A DNA stretch of 64,000 nt. Source: Phytophthora hibernalis (lineage: Eukaryota; Oomycota; Peronosporomycetes; Peronosporales; Peronosporaceae). Made by a program: the position numbers and the translations under genes. A model generated the notes under the pieces. That model was not told the DNA's origin, searched no databases, and saw nothing but the letters and a program-made list of their open reading frames with translations. Where the stretch lies: NCBI GenBank assembly GCA_012656075.1, contig JAAKBF010000075.1, forward strand, positions 1 to 64,000. The letters run 5' to 3'. This document shows, in pieces, positions 1 through 9,576 of the stretch. Positions within the stretch are counted from its first letter, which is position 1. The number at the start of each line of letters is the position of its first letter.

Positions 1-956
1 TAGGACGTTCGCAGGCGACTTTAGTTGCACTTGATCGTGCGCTGACGATGGCGCCTTCGAGGTGCTAAGCGATGTGAACTTGAGCTCCCAAAGACGCCAG
101 CCCTTCTTGCATGTGCTTCAGGAGGTTCCGCAGCGCTGCGCACAGCTACTCGCTCTTCTTGCTCTTCTTGTTGGTTGACTGGAGGTGCGCAAGTGCCAAA
201 GCGCTAAGTGCTGTCAAACTACAGTCAGCCAGCAGCGTAGTCAACGTGGATACGTCATACGGTGACATCGCCACAGTATTAGTAGAGAAATCGCCAGGCG
301 CATACACCAGCCCTGCGCGAAGTAGCTCCAAAATCACAGCCCTGAAGCTTCGATATCGCAGGATCGGGCTGTGCGGAAGTACGACGATATCGTGGCCTAA
401 CTGCACCTCACAGGTTCTGGTTCCGGCGAGCCTCGACTTCACAAGAAGCTTTGGAAATGGAGCTCGGAAGTGATTGCTACGCCGGCTCGCATTATGGATG
501 CTATCAACGACGAGGGCGAGGGAAGCGACGACCTATCTGCTCCGACTGCAAGCGACGCAGATTTTCGCTGCTGACGGGAATCAGAGCGAGAGCAGGTCCT
601 CGGATACGCTCGTTGCCAGGACGAGACTGCGGCTCGTTCAGAAAACCCGTAAGTCTTAATCTCCTTCTACAGTTCCTTGGCCGTGCGGTTTGACGTGTCT
701 TCGAATCAGGCGGCAAAATGTACTCAAAAACGTGTAGTCGTCGGCGTGAACTTCTCCGTTCAGTCTTGGCGAGCGTGGCCTCCATCGACAACCTGCCAAT
801 GGCCTGTATCGGCCCCTCGTCGTACCCTCCGCAGCGCGTCCCAGCTTGACTTTCTTCGGCTTCGCTAACTACTACCGGTACACTTCAAGGTCCGTTTTAG
901 ACGAATTAAGGTCCGTTATATAGTTTATGCCTCAATTCGCTATTGAGACTATTGCG
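1..956. other. No confident gene; short ORFs only
   Basis: Open frames exist on both strands (for example about 111-473 plus and 146-442 minus) but none shows a domain I recognise, and splice-consistent continuation is not evident. The minus-strand reading around 200-400 has a protein-like stretch (AVILELLRAG, DVSTLTTLLAD), so a decayed or indel-broken gene is possible. The palindrome TACCGGTA lies at 873-880, about 75 bases before the next gene's ATG. Confidence 0.4.
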
Positions 957-1438
957 ATGGGGTGGAGGCAGACGGCGGTCAAGACGGTGCTGTGGCTGCC
1001 CGTGGGCGTGACGGTGAACGCAGTGGGTGTAAGTCTGGCGAGCGTCGGGGGCGATCCATGCAACCGGAGCTCAACGACGGACTGAAGCAGGACACCGTGC
1101 GCGACCGCGTGCTGCTGGACAAGTTCTCGGTGCAGATGCGACGTCGCTACCGGCGTGGCGACGTGGTGGTGCTCGAGTCGCCCGGGCGGCGGGTGAGTTC
1201 CTGATCAAGCGACTCGTGGCGCTCGAGGAGACCTGGTGACGGACCGCAGCGGGGGCCACCACGCGGTACCCGTGGGCAAGTGCTGGGTGGAAGGAGACAA
1301 CCCACGTTCAGTGACGACTGCAACGCGTTCGGCCCCGTGCCGCTCGCGCTCATCGACTCGCGTGTGGTCGCCGTCATATGGCCGCCCAGTGAGGTGAAGA
1401 TCGTGCGCAACAAGCTGCCGGACCGAGTGGACGGATAG
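957..1438 (+). CDS. IMP2: Mitochondrial inner membrane protease subunit 2-like signal peptidase (four 1-base breaks)
   Basis: This is a type I (S26) signal peptidase of the IMP2 type, which removes sorting signals from proteins in the mitochondrial intermembrane space. The N-terminal membrane segment (TVLWLPVGVTVNAVGV) is followed by GGRSMQPELND, with the nucleophilic Ser before Met-Gln-Pro. RGDVVVLESP follows, then EFLIKRLVALEG with the general-base Lys, then VPVGKCWVEGDN and FGPVPLALIDSRV. All conserved boxes are present and in order. Reading through needs one extra base at four places (near 1050, 1193, 1233 and 1303), each within a run of G or C. With those four bases the frame is 161 residues, the usual length for IMP2. 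I therefore treat it as an intact gene hit by sequence errors rather than a pseudogene. Start chosen at the ATG before the membrane segment. Confidence 0.8.
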
Positions 1439-2480
1439 AGGAGAGAGTTAATAGATGCGGGTGCTGGAGTTAAAAGCCGGCTTTTGCGAGGGGTATGAGT
1501 GACCTTGGTGGAGAAGGGAAAACTGATGTCGGCGTCCAGACGCAGATCAATGCTTTGCTGCTGCATTCTGAGGTCGTGCGCACTGGACGACATGAAATCC
1601 TGTGGCGTAACGGAACGATGCTTTGTTGATGTGGAGTAATAGGTTGATGCACTTTAAATGCCATGGTGGCGCATGGTGCTCTCTCTCTTAGGGCTAGTTG
1701 GCTGCAAGTGCAGGGCAAACTCTTGCAGTGGACAGTCCGTTTGCCGCTGTTTCCGTACGAGCTACTCCAAGAGATGGCATAAAAGCTGATGTTGAAGTGC
1801 ATCAAACCAATGGACTCGTCCTTTAGTCCATCGAAAATCGTCTTTCACACGCCTACCGGTACTTGATATTGTTTTCCATTGCATGTATCGCACTGGTTTT
1901 CGGGTTTGCGAAATGGGTCCGAAGTCGAAATACTGTATGTAGTATTAATATATACTCCTGCTTATGAATTCTTAACGTTAGCTTCGATCTCCGTGTTCAT
2001 CATCTTAACGTCACAGTCACCATTCATACAATTCATCGATAGTGTTTGTCGATGTACGGCAGCAAGATGGCGGAAGTGCCGCTGCCGCGGCTCAACATTG
2101 AGCTATCATAACCGCGGCATTGCGTTGCTGATTCAGTCGTCTGCAGGATTCATCGCACCGGAAAGCGCATTGAGCAATGCTCAATGAGCATTCGACGCGC
2201 TCGCATGCAGAAACGATCAGGTTTGCCCTTGCTGATGCAGCGATAAACACGTCGCTACCGGTACACCTACAACAACAACTGCACGCCCGCGTTGAAGTGA
2301 TGGAGAGCAAGACAAACTTTGATGAAATACCTTATCGTGTGGTGCAATTGTGCAAGGCTGCTGCTGAAAACAGCCTCAACTTGAACACCACCACCTTAAC
2401 TACTCTTTGTAAATACACATCGAACACTCTATAATACAGGACGGACGCCAAACACGGCGCCGATAGATAGTCCCCTTGAG
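1439..2480. other. Intergenic stretch without a supported gene
   Basis: Only short overlapping ORFs are seen on both strands. Two copies of the palindrome TACCGGTA lie at 1854-1861 and 2256-2263. I see no domain, repeat array or RNA gene. Confidence 0.4.
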
Positions 2481-2843
2481 TCACCTCACTGCAGCCTCCG
2501 CTGCCTTCAGTTGCAGAAGCGACGAATGCGTGCCGAGTCCGACTGGCTGATGAGCGCGTTGGTCTTGCAGTCGATGGAGCAAGCCGTCGGCCGGCGTCAA
2601 CGCCTTCTGGAAAGCCTGCGCGCAGTTGTGGCACTTGGACGTCTCCGAGTGGATGGTGGTGCCGTAGTGGCTCGTGCGGTTCTCGAGCGTCACCTCCTCG
2701 CTCAGCACATAGAAGGCGCTGCGACCGGAGCCGCTGAAGGGCTTGAGCATCACGTATCTGTAGTCCACGAGGCGCAAGCAGCTGATGATAACTGAGCCAG
2801 TGACACTGATGGCGTGAATTCGTCCGCAGGCATTGGATAACAC
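2481..2843 (-). CDS. Hypothetical protein fragment
   Basis: A minus-strand reading of up to 120 residues contains a protein-like core (DYRYVMLKPFSGSGRSAFYVL, then SKCHNCAQAF with a CxxC pair). A possible splice acceptor (TTATCATCAG) just upstream suggests this is a terminal exon of a longer gene whose other exons I cannot place. I do not recognise the family. The open frame does not begin at a convincing ATG. It could be an eroded gene copy. Confidence 0.25.
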   Translation of the reverse strand: MLSNACGRIHAISVTGSVIISCLRLVDYRYVMLKPFSGSGRSAFYVLSEEVTLENRTSHYGTTIHSETSKCHNCAQAFQKALTPADGLLHRLQDQRAHQPVGLGTHSSLLQLKAAEAAVR

Positions 2844-3004
2844 GCATCAGTACCACGGTTTGACAGACCGTTACAAGTTAACTTAAACGAGAGGGAGTCC
2901 GAACAACTTCAAGTTGGTTGGCAATGGCGATGGAAGGTTTGCACGTGTATTGACGCTGCGATTGTCCTGCTTGTAGGCTGTTACTTTCTCCAAGCTATCA
3001 TCTC

Positions 3005-3481
3005 TTAGTTGAAGACGCCCAAAGTGGAGTTGACGGCGCAGACGATGATCACGAGCACACCGGTGCGCCAGCACCATGCGCGGTGGGGCTGCAGTGAGTT
3101 GGCGTAGGCGTACGTGTGGAAGCAGCGGACAAACGTATAGATCGCTAGACACAAGACGTAGAGTTCCTTGTTCCCGCCAGCGAATATGCCTCCCAGAAAT
3201 ACCAGCAGCGCCAGCGGGATGGACTCGAGGTCGTTCTGGATGATGCGCTTCCAGCGGTGCTCGATCTCGCGCGCCTTCATGAGCTCCGCGTCGTTCGTGT
3301 CATTGAACAGTCCGTAGTTCTGTTCCCGTCGGCCTTGAGCCAGAGCCAAGGTCTTGTCCTCGGGAGGACGACAACCGGCGTCGAAGGTCTTGGTGGCCTG
3401 TATGCCCGTAGCGATGACGAATTTGAGGTACAGGATGAAGGAACAGACGATGTAGGCCTTCAACTCAGTGGATCCACTCAT
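3005..3481 (-). CDS. MAPEG-family microsomal glutathione S-transferase (copy 1)
   Basis: A 158-residue, four-span membrane enzyme of the MAPEG superfamily, MGST1 type. Family members conjugate glutathione to electrophiles or reduce lipid hydroperoxides in ER or outer mitochondrial membranes. Visible family signatures are the loop with AREIEHRWKRIIQNDLESIP, matching the MGST1 ERVRRAHLNDLENI region, and the third helix CFHTYAYA followed by LQPHRAWCWR. The start is the ATG of MSGSTELK; ten further in-frame upstream codons lack a convincing start context. A second copy lies 400 bp away on the same strand, so this is a tandem duplication. The frame is uninterrupted. Confidence 0.85.
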   Translation of the reverse strand: MSGSTELKAYIVCSFILYLKFVIATGIQATKTFDAGCRPPEDKTLALAQGRREQNYGLFNDTNDAELMKAREIEHRWKRIIQNDLESIPLALLVFLGGIFAGGNKELYVLCLAIYTFVRCFHTYAYANSLQPHRAWCWRTGVLVIIVCAVNSTLGVFN

Positions 3482-3879
3482 AGTGACGTATTTGGTTGAT
3501 AGTGTTATCAAAAAGGTGTGGTGTTGAGCTGTACGACGTCAAATGTCTTGTGTCCGCTGCACCACCGTCTAAATGACAATGTAGCCATCTTGGTCGTTTA
3601 CGTGAAAGATACCCTTTTAGCCAATCATGAGACGAGTTATGTCAGCAATTAATCGATCCTGTCTCCCCTTTAAGTTGATTCTGGTTCAACGTGACACAGA
3701 TCCGAGGTCTGGTGCTCCACCGAACGTCTGCACCTGCTGGCCGTTTAGCTGACGCTGTTTAGGGGACCGCAGAAGCAGAAATTCTGCAGCAGAACATGAA
3801 GAGACGAAGAAACTGCAGCCAATTTCCTGCGAGACCAGACCGAAGGCGACGTGAATTACATTGGTTATCGGTATTGTAA
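3482..3879. other. Spacer between the two MAPEG genes
   Basis: This is the putative promoter of MAPEG copy 1 and the 3' region of copy 2. An inverted CCAAT box (agccaatcatgag, about 3618) is present. Nothing else was recognised. Confidence 0.4.
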
Positions 3880-4362
3880 CTACGCGTACACTCCGACCAA
3901 TGCGTTGACGGCGCCGACCACAACGGCCACGACGCCAATGCGCCAGCACCAGGCGCGGTGTGGCTGCAGCTTCTTGGCGTACGCGATGGTGTGGCAGCAG
4001 CGCAGCACTGTGTACGTCGCCATGGTTCCGATCTGAACGCTCGGGTTGATGCGGTCCTGGATGGCTACGCCCACGCCGAACACCACGAGGGCCAGTGGGA
4101 TGGACTCCAGGTCGTTCTGCACGATGCATCGCCAACGGTGCTCCACTTCACGCGCCTTGAGGATCTTCTCGTCCTTCTCGGCCGCCGGGTCCATGCCGTA
4201 CGTCTGCGTAGGTCTGCCCTTGGCCAGCGGCAGGTTCTTGTCCTCGGGAGCGCGACCTCCGGCCTCGAACGTCTTCTTGGCCTGGATCATGGTCACACGC
4301 AGGAACTTGAGGTACAGCACACTCGTGCACACCACATACGTCTGCAACACAGCGGAACCCAT
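3880..4362 (-). CDS. MAPEG-family microsomal glutathione S-transferase (copy 2)
   Basis: A 160-residue paralogue of the upstream copy with the same plan: an N-terminal helix, a cytosolic loop with GGRAPEDKNLPLAKGR, then AREVEHRWRCIVQNDLESIP, and helices 3-4 with RCCHTIAYAKKLQPHRAWCW. The substrate of either copy cannot be read from sequence. The loop between helices 1 and 2 differs most between the two copies (AAEKDEKILK here, NDTNDAELMK in copy 1), so they are old duplicates. The ATG at 4362 opens the frame and there are no introns. It is divergent from ALG14 across 144 bp. Confidence 0.87.
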   Translation of the reverse strand: MGSAVLQTYVVCTSVLYLKFLRVTMIQAKKTFEAGGRAPEDKNLPLAKGRPTQTYGMDPAAEKDEKILKAREVEHRWRCIVQNDLESIPLALVVFGVGVAIQDRINPSVQIGTMATYTVLRCCHTIAYAKKLQPHRAWCWRIGVVAVVVGAVNALVGVYA

Positions 4363-4506
4363 TGCAAATGTATTAAACCGGTCGAAAAAATCGCTTGTGC
4401 AGGACGCGGCAGATTCGCAAGTGATCCATCAACAAGTTGTCTTTCGTACCCCATGTAACCAGGTTACACTTAGAGGTACTTTTGAGTCACGCGTGGCAAA
4501 AAGGTT
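4363..4506. promoter_or_regulatory. Shared promoter between MAPEG copy 2 and ALG14
   Basis: A 144-bp gap between two divergent ATGs, so both promoters must lie in or overlap it. I see no TATA box and no element that I can name with confidence. Confidence 0.4.
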
Positions 4507-5345
4507 ATGGAGCTGCTCGGATTGTTGCTACGTCTCGCCGCAGTGCTCGTCCTGTTGGCTGTAGCGCTCGCTGTTCGCGTCAGGCTCGTGGTCGTACCTC
4601 AGAGGGTCAAAGCGGCGGTCACCAGCTACTCCAAACCGTTTTCCACCACCAGAACGCGGCTTCAGACAGGAATGGCAAGGGTACAAAGGGTCCTATCCGC
4701 GTCATGGCGGTGCTGGGCTCTGGGGGCACACGACGGAGCTGCTGAAGCTCATGAAGAAACTCAAGAGGGAAGTGTATACACCTATTACCTTTGTGGTGGC
4801 TGAGACGGACAAGACCAGCCAAGCTAAGACCGAACTGGACTGGAAGCCAACGGAGACCGACTCGTTCGCCATCATCCCGCGCAGTAGAGAGGTAGCTGCA
4901 ATTGCAGTGCAAGTGCGGACCCTACTGTGTATTAATTGATATTGTGGTGTGCTTCAGGTGGGTCAGTCGTGGTCGTCGACGGTGTGGACGACGCTGCAGT
5001 CGTTCCAGTCGTGTCTCGGACTCGTATACGACCGTCGTCCGCAGCTGGTGCTCTGCAATGGACCCGGTACGGTTTTAAGGCCTACGTTGGAGGGTTTTGA
5101 GCTCACTGTTTGCTGTTGTTTGCTGCTTGCAGGCACGTGCATCCCGATCTGCGCAGCGGTGCTGCTTCCGCATACTTGGCGTCCAGACGGACTCGAAGAT
5201 CGTCTTTTGCGAGAGCTTCGCGCGCGTGCAGCACCTGTCGCTCACAGGCAAGCTGCTCTACTATGTGGCGGACGAGTTCGTCGTGCAGTGGCCGCAGTTG
5301 CAGACCAAGTATCCACGCACGAGGCACCTGGGTGTCATTTGTTAG
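4507..5345 (+). CDS. ALG14: ALG14, membrane anchor of UDP-GlcNAc transferase (broken frame)
   Basis: ALG14 anchors the catalytic ALG13 at the ER. The complex adds the second GlcNAc to dolichol-linked oligosaccharide in N-glycosylation. An N-terminal membrane helix (ELLGLLLRLAAVLVLLAVAL) is followed by the family loop VLGSGGH-TTELL, then ITFVVAETDKTSQ, PQLVLCNGPGTCIPI, and the C-terminal block SLTGKLLYYVADEFVVQWPQ. Exons are 4507-4891, 4958-5066 and 5133-5345, with GT-AG borders. The frame is broken near 4660, at a G run at 4720 (GSGG-H) and near 5165. Corrected length is about 235 residues, normal for ALG14. Confidence 0.85.
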
Positions 5346-5681
5346 CACTGACCCAAAACAGTCAGAACATCACCACCTTCACACTCCAAGTACGGTACAT
5401 GTAATATGCAATCGTACACATGGAAAGGCAACGAGGCACGTCAAAGCCCTTGTCAAGGTCGCTCAGTTCACCATCTTTCTTATCTCAGTACATGAACAAA
5501 TGACGTACTTGGCAATGCCAAGTTGACATCTTGTGTTACCGGTATCAATACAAATTCCCCATCACCTATTCATAACCTACTGAAGATTTGTTATCTGGAC
5601 ATCGTCGTGGCGTCGTCAGCGCCACAAGTCCCACGAGCCGCCTGTTTAGAGCCATTATCGCTCCACTCACTCTCCGTCGCC
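5346..5681. other. Intergenic region upstream of the amidase gene
   Basis: No gene seen. It carries the palindrome TACCGGTA at 5537-5544, about 140 bases before the next ATG. Confidence 0.4.
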
Positions 5682-6928
5682 ATGCACGCTTCCTCCAGCC
5701 GCGTGGGCTCCAACTCAGGCTCACTGGGCTCCAGCTCCGCCAACGTAACCTTCAAGACGCCGTCCGCTGCCGTCGAGAGGGTACAAATGAGAAAAATAGT
5801 CCTTATCGGGGCTGCTCGTGGAATCAATTGACCAAATTGTTGCTACATTGCTTTATTTTGTGCAGATTATGACGGTGGCAGCCACGCAGATGAGCTGTGG
5901 TAACCCTGAGGAGAACATCAAGAAGGCCGAGTCGCTCGTGCGTATTGCCAGTTCCCGCGGGGCTCAAGTGATTCTACTGCAGGAGCTTTTCCAGTTCTCC
6001 TACTTCCCCATTGAGCTCAACGCCGGCAACTTCCAGCTGGCCACGACGCTGGATGAGTCGGCCCTTGTGCAGGGAATGGCACTATTGGCCAAGGAGCTGC
6101 ACGTGGTCATCCCTATCAGCTTCTTCGAGCGGTACGGGAACTCGTACTACAACTCGTGCGCGGTCATCGACGCCGACGGAACTGTGCTGGGAGTGACGCG
6201 CAAAATGCACATTGGTGGTACGTTGCAATGCCATTTGGTGGCTATTGTAAAAGGGTGTTCATGGTTATGGTTCTTTTGCTGCAGACCGCCTTGGGTACAA
6301 TGAGAAATACTACTTCACGCCGTCCGACGACTCGCTCAAAGTATGGAACACGGTGCGTCAAAGAGAATTTTTAGATGAGTTTGTGGAGTTTTGCTCATTT
6401 TTGTTGCTGCAGCGCTACGGCAAGATTGGTGTAGCGATTGGATCGGATCAGTGGTATCCGGAGGTGGCGCGCAGCTTGGTAGTCCAGGGAGCGGAGCTGC
6501 TGCTGTACCCGAGTGCTATGGGCAGCAACCAGTATGACCCCTCCTTTGACCCGCGCGACCAGTGGCAGCGCGTGATGCAGGGTCATGCGGCAGCGAGTAT
6601 GGTGCCCGTTATCTGCTCCAACCGCGTTGGCGCGGAGATCGTGGATGGTATTCAGGTCACGTTTGTCGGTTCCTCTTTCATTACAGGCCAGACTGGTGAA
6701 ATGGTACGCTTGTTCCCTTTACTTCTGAAGAGTTTGGAATTGCGTTGCTGACTCGGTTAAACTTTACGCCTGTCATAGCTCAAGATCGCTGACCGTGAGT
6801 CCGAGGGTGTCCTTGTCGAAAGCTTTGACCTAGAGAAGTTCCACGTGCGACGAGCTAGTTGGGGTCTTATTCGCGATCGCCGACCCCACCTGTATGGAGC
6901 CCTCATGACGCGTGACGGACCCCATTAA
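5682..6928 (+). CDS. N-carbamoylputrescine amidase-like protein lacking the catalytic cysteine
   Basis: A nitrilase-superfamily protein closest to N-carbamoylputrescine amidase, the plant-type enzyme that makes putrescine from agmatine via N-carbamoylputrescine. Five exons (5682-5780, 5866-6217, 6285-6352, 6413-6703, 6779-6928) sum to exactly 319 codons. The family's Glu (E73 in ILLQELF), Lys (K146 in TRKMHI) and second Glu (E157 in GYNEKYYF) are present. The nucleophile box, normally GVAICWDQWFPE, reads GVAIGSDQWYPE: Cys-Trp is replaced by Gly-Ser at 183-184. This is not an indel effect; two codons differ. The rest is well conserved (DPRDQWQRVMQGHA, SSFITGQTGE, RDRRPHLYG). Inference: a pseudoenzyme or one of altered chemistry. 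An alternative start is the ATG at 5869, without the first exon. Confidence 0.85.
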
Positions 6929-7217
6929 CACTTCAGCTTCGTGATACCATGCGGAGTATGGCAGAATGAGCTGCGAGGGTTGCGCACAAGCCCAATCAAT
7001 CGACACCGATGTGCTACCGGTAGAATGTGTCCGCTGAGTCCTGTCGTCAACGTAATGTCCGGCACACCAGCAACATCCAAGAAAGGTAACCCTCTAAATG
7101 CAGCATGTGCCAAAATTGACGTTGTTCGCCTTGTGTATTTTTGCGCGGATGTTGAAGTGGTTTGGTACGTTTGCAGAAGCTCACTCTCCAACTTGTGCTC
7201 ACTAATCTCGCCAAAGC

Positions 7218-8598
7218 ATGAGTGCCAAAATAACGATGGGTTCGACGCCGCGGTTTGATCGCCGAAGCAACGGACTGTCAGCTAGTCGACTGCGCGAAAA
7301 GCTGGCAGCTCGCAATGGTCCAAGGCACTCCGTGTACTGGGTGCAACTCAAGAAGGGCGACAAACGGTTGGCAAGCTACGCCAACGTGATGGAGTCCACC
7401 AACATGGCTGCTGCTGCGAAGAAGATCGAGTACACGATGCTGGGCAAGTATACGGGCGACTGGAAGGATGGCCAGAAGCACGGGTATGGCGCACTGCTGT
7501 ATGCCAACGGGAACAAGTATGAAGGTGAGTGGGTGGAGAATAAACGACAGGGTCGAGGAGTGTATTGGGTCGACGAGAAGAAAAAGCTGCGCAAGCAGTA
7601 CGCTGGCGAATGGTACAATGACCACCGCCACGGACGTGGCACATCCTTTCACGAAGACGGGGGCAAGTACGACGGGCAATGGCTCAATAACAAGCATCAT
7701 GGCCATGGCCGTATGCTCTACGGCGAAGACCAGTCTGTCTACGATGGCGAGTGGATCTGCAACGAACGCTCTGGCCGCGGCACGTTAGTGTTGGGTGAGT
7801 ACACTTTGACATTTGCAGCGAAGAAGCACTAACCTGCTTGTCTGGAACAGCAAATGGCGATCGGTACGAGGGTCACTGGCTGAACGACAAGAAGGAAGGA
7901 CCCGGTCGATACTTCTACAAGGCCACTCGTAAGATGTACGAAGGTGAGTGGGTCGACGGCGCGCCCAAGTGCGGGACGTTCCACGACGACACCGAGTATA
8001 ACCCTCAAGACGACGACTTCGCCGACGAAGGCCACAGCGCCTTCCAGCTGCCAGAGGTAGGACTGTGTGACTTCAAGTCTCGCCATTGTCACTCACTCTC
8101 CTGTTGCCTAGTTGGAGCTCGCGCACCCGGATCAAGTGCTGAGTGAAGGAGTAGCTGGCATTCGTCAGGACCGTGTGCGCGAACGAGCTTTCCACGACGA
8201 CGAGGTCAGCGAAGCAGCAGACGAAGACGCGGCTCGACGCAGCTCCATGACCGCGACAGATCTCGAGCCCGGCGCCGTCCTCTTCGACGAGCAGATGCTG
8301 CACGCCATCCAGAGCGAGTTCGCTGCACTGCTGGCCGAACAAAGTGCCGCTCTAGCCGAAAGCGTCGACAGTCCGTCGGTCAAAATCCGCAGCGGCTGCA
8401 TCCCGTGCTCCAAGCTCTTCCACCTGCTCGAAGTGCTACAACTGGACGTGCACGAAGAGCAGCTCCGAGTTACTCGAAGAGATCAACGCAGTCAGTGACA
8501 CGCTCGTGTCGTTCGCCGAGTGCGTCGACATCCTGTCGCTGCTGCTGGAGAGTCAGGAAGCTCTTCTCCTCGAAGAAGACGAAGAAAACTGCGACTAA
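7218..8598 (+). CDS. MORN-repeat protein, MORN3-like, with C-terminal extension
   Basis: Exons 7218-7794, 7851-8056 and 8112-8598. After a basic N-terminus (RHSVYWVQLKKGDK, like animal MORN3) there are about six to seven MORN repeats (YTGDWKDGQKHGYG, YEGEWVENKRQGRG, YAGEWYNDHRHGRG, YDGQWLNNKHHGHG, YDGEWICNERSGRG, YEGHWLNDKKEGPG, YEGEWVDGAP). MORN3 proteins are scaffolds found in cilia and the sperm tail. A roughly 160-residue acidic, helical C-terminus absent from animal MORN3 follows (DEQMLHAIQSEFAALLAEQ ... FAECVDILSLLLESQEA). The frame breaks once near 8472 in a CC pair; the downstream frame continues sensibly to the stop at 8598. TACCGGTA lies 200 bp upstream. Confidence 0.75.
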
Positions 8599-8666
8599 AC
8601 CACAAAAACATCAGTAACCACGAGAGAAAAAGGAGAAACAAACTCTCTCTTGTCTTGTACTCTGCT

Positions 8667-9156
8667 CTAAGTGAAGCGGAGACCCAGAGCCGCCACCACC
8701 TCACGGTACTTGTGCAGGTCCTTGCGACGCAGGTACTTGAGCAGCTTCCGTCGCTTCTCCACCATGGCAATGAGACCTCTACGGGAGTGATGGTCCTTCT
8801 TGTGGCCCTGCGCGTGCGACGTGGAGCGCAGGATCTTCTGCGTCAGCACTGCCACCTGCACTTCGCTCGATCCCGTGTCGCCCGGGAAGCGCTGGAACGT
8901 GTCGATGGCCGCGGCCACTTGCGCCTTGTTGAGCTCGTGCTGCGACGCGTTGCGCAGACTCAGCACGGCCTTGAGCTGCGTCAGCGTCTGCTCCTCCACC
9001 TCGTCGGCGGGCGTCACGTCGTCCAGCTTGAGACCGAAGCGGTAGCTCTTGTCTGCAGACACGCGCGGGGGTGCCACGTACGATACGAAGCGAGCGGTAG
9101 GAAGCGTCTGAGCCGCGGACACACGCGTGGCGCGCGCGAGACGAGAGCGCGAACAT
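8667..9156 (-). CDS. Mitochondrial ribosomal protein uS15m
   Basis: An S15-family small-subunit protein that binds 16S-type rRNA. The core is unmistakable: DTGSSEVQVAVLTQKI, then HAQGHKKDHHSRRGLIAMVEKRRKLL, then YLRRKDLHKYREVV at the C-terminus. The N-terminus is Arg/Ser rich and Ala rich (MFALSSRARHA) and serves as a mitochondrial presequence. Between this ATG (9156) and the core the frame shifts once inside a CGCGCGCG stretch near 9135, most simply a lost CG unit. The organellar type is inferred from the presequence and the nuclear location. Confidence 0.85.
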
Positions 9157-9576
9157 GGCCAAGTTGAGTCTGTGGCCAGGAATGAATGGAAAGCGAGGAG
9201 AGGATTGGACGAAAAGATGGAGAGGTGCTATTACATGTAATAAGTACGGAATGGAACATGGCTACATTAGTCAAACGTCAGGTATTTACAGTGATCTGCT
9301 TCCTCAGAGAACACCTGATATATATTAAGAACGCTAGTATATTTTATGTGAAAGCCTCCTATGCATCGTCCACCTTTCATTTGCATCGTCCACCTTTCAT
9401 TTGATCTATAGGATTTGAAAGGTTATTTAGTTTGAGGTGTTCACCGAGGCAGCAGATCACTGTGTCGGCATTTGCTTGGCTGCACGCGCTGAGGTTCATC
9501 TGGAGCTTTCAACTGATGACCGGAGGCAATCGCAACGCCTCCTAGAAGCAGTGGAGATTTTACGCTCCTTGCCATC
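9157..9576. other. Intergenic region with a small tandem repeat
   Basis: No gene seen. It contains a perfect 2 x 20-bp tandem repeat at 9362-9401. The downstream part is the 5' flank of the LRR-like gene. Confidence 0.4.
9362..9401. repeat. Perfect tandem duplication, 2 x 20 bp
   Basis: The 20-mer beginning TGCATCGTCC and ending TTTCATT occurs twice back to back. The exact identity of the copies suggests recent slippage. It is non-coding. Confidence 0.9.

Noticed and set aside
957..1438. IMP2-like gene as a pseudogene
   Set aside because: Every catalytic and structural box is intact; the four breaks are single bases in G/C runs, like those in many unrelated genes nearby.
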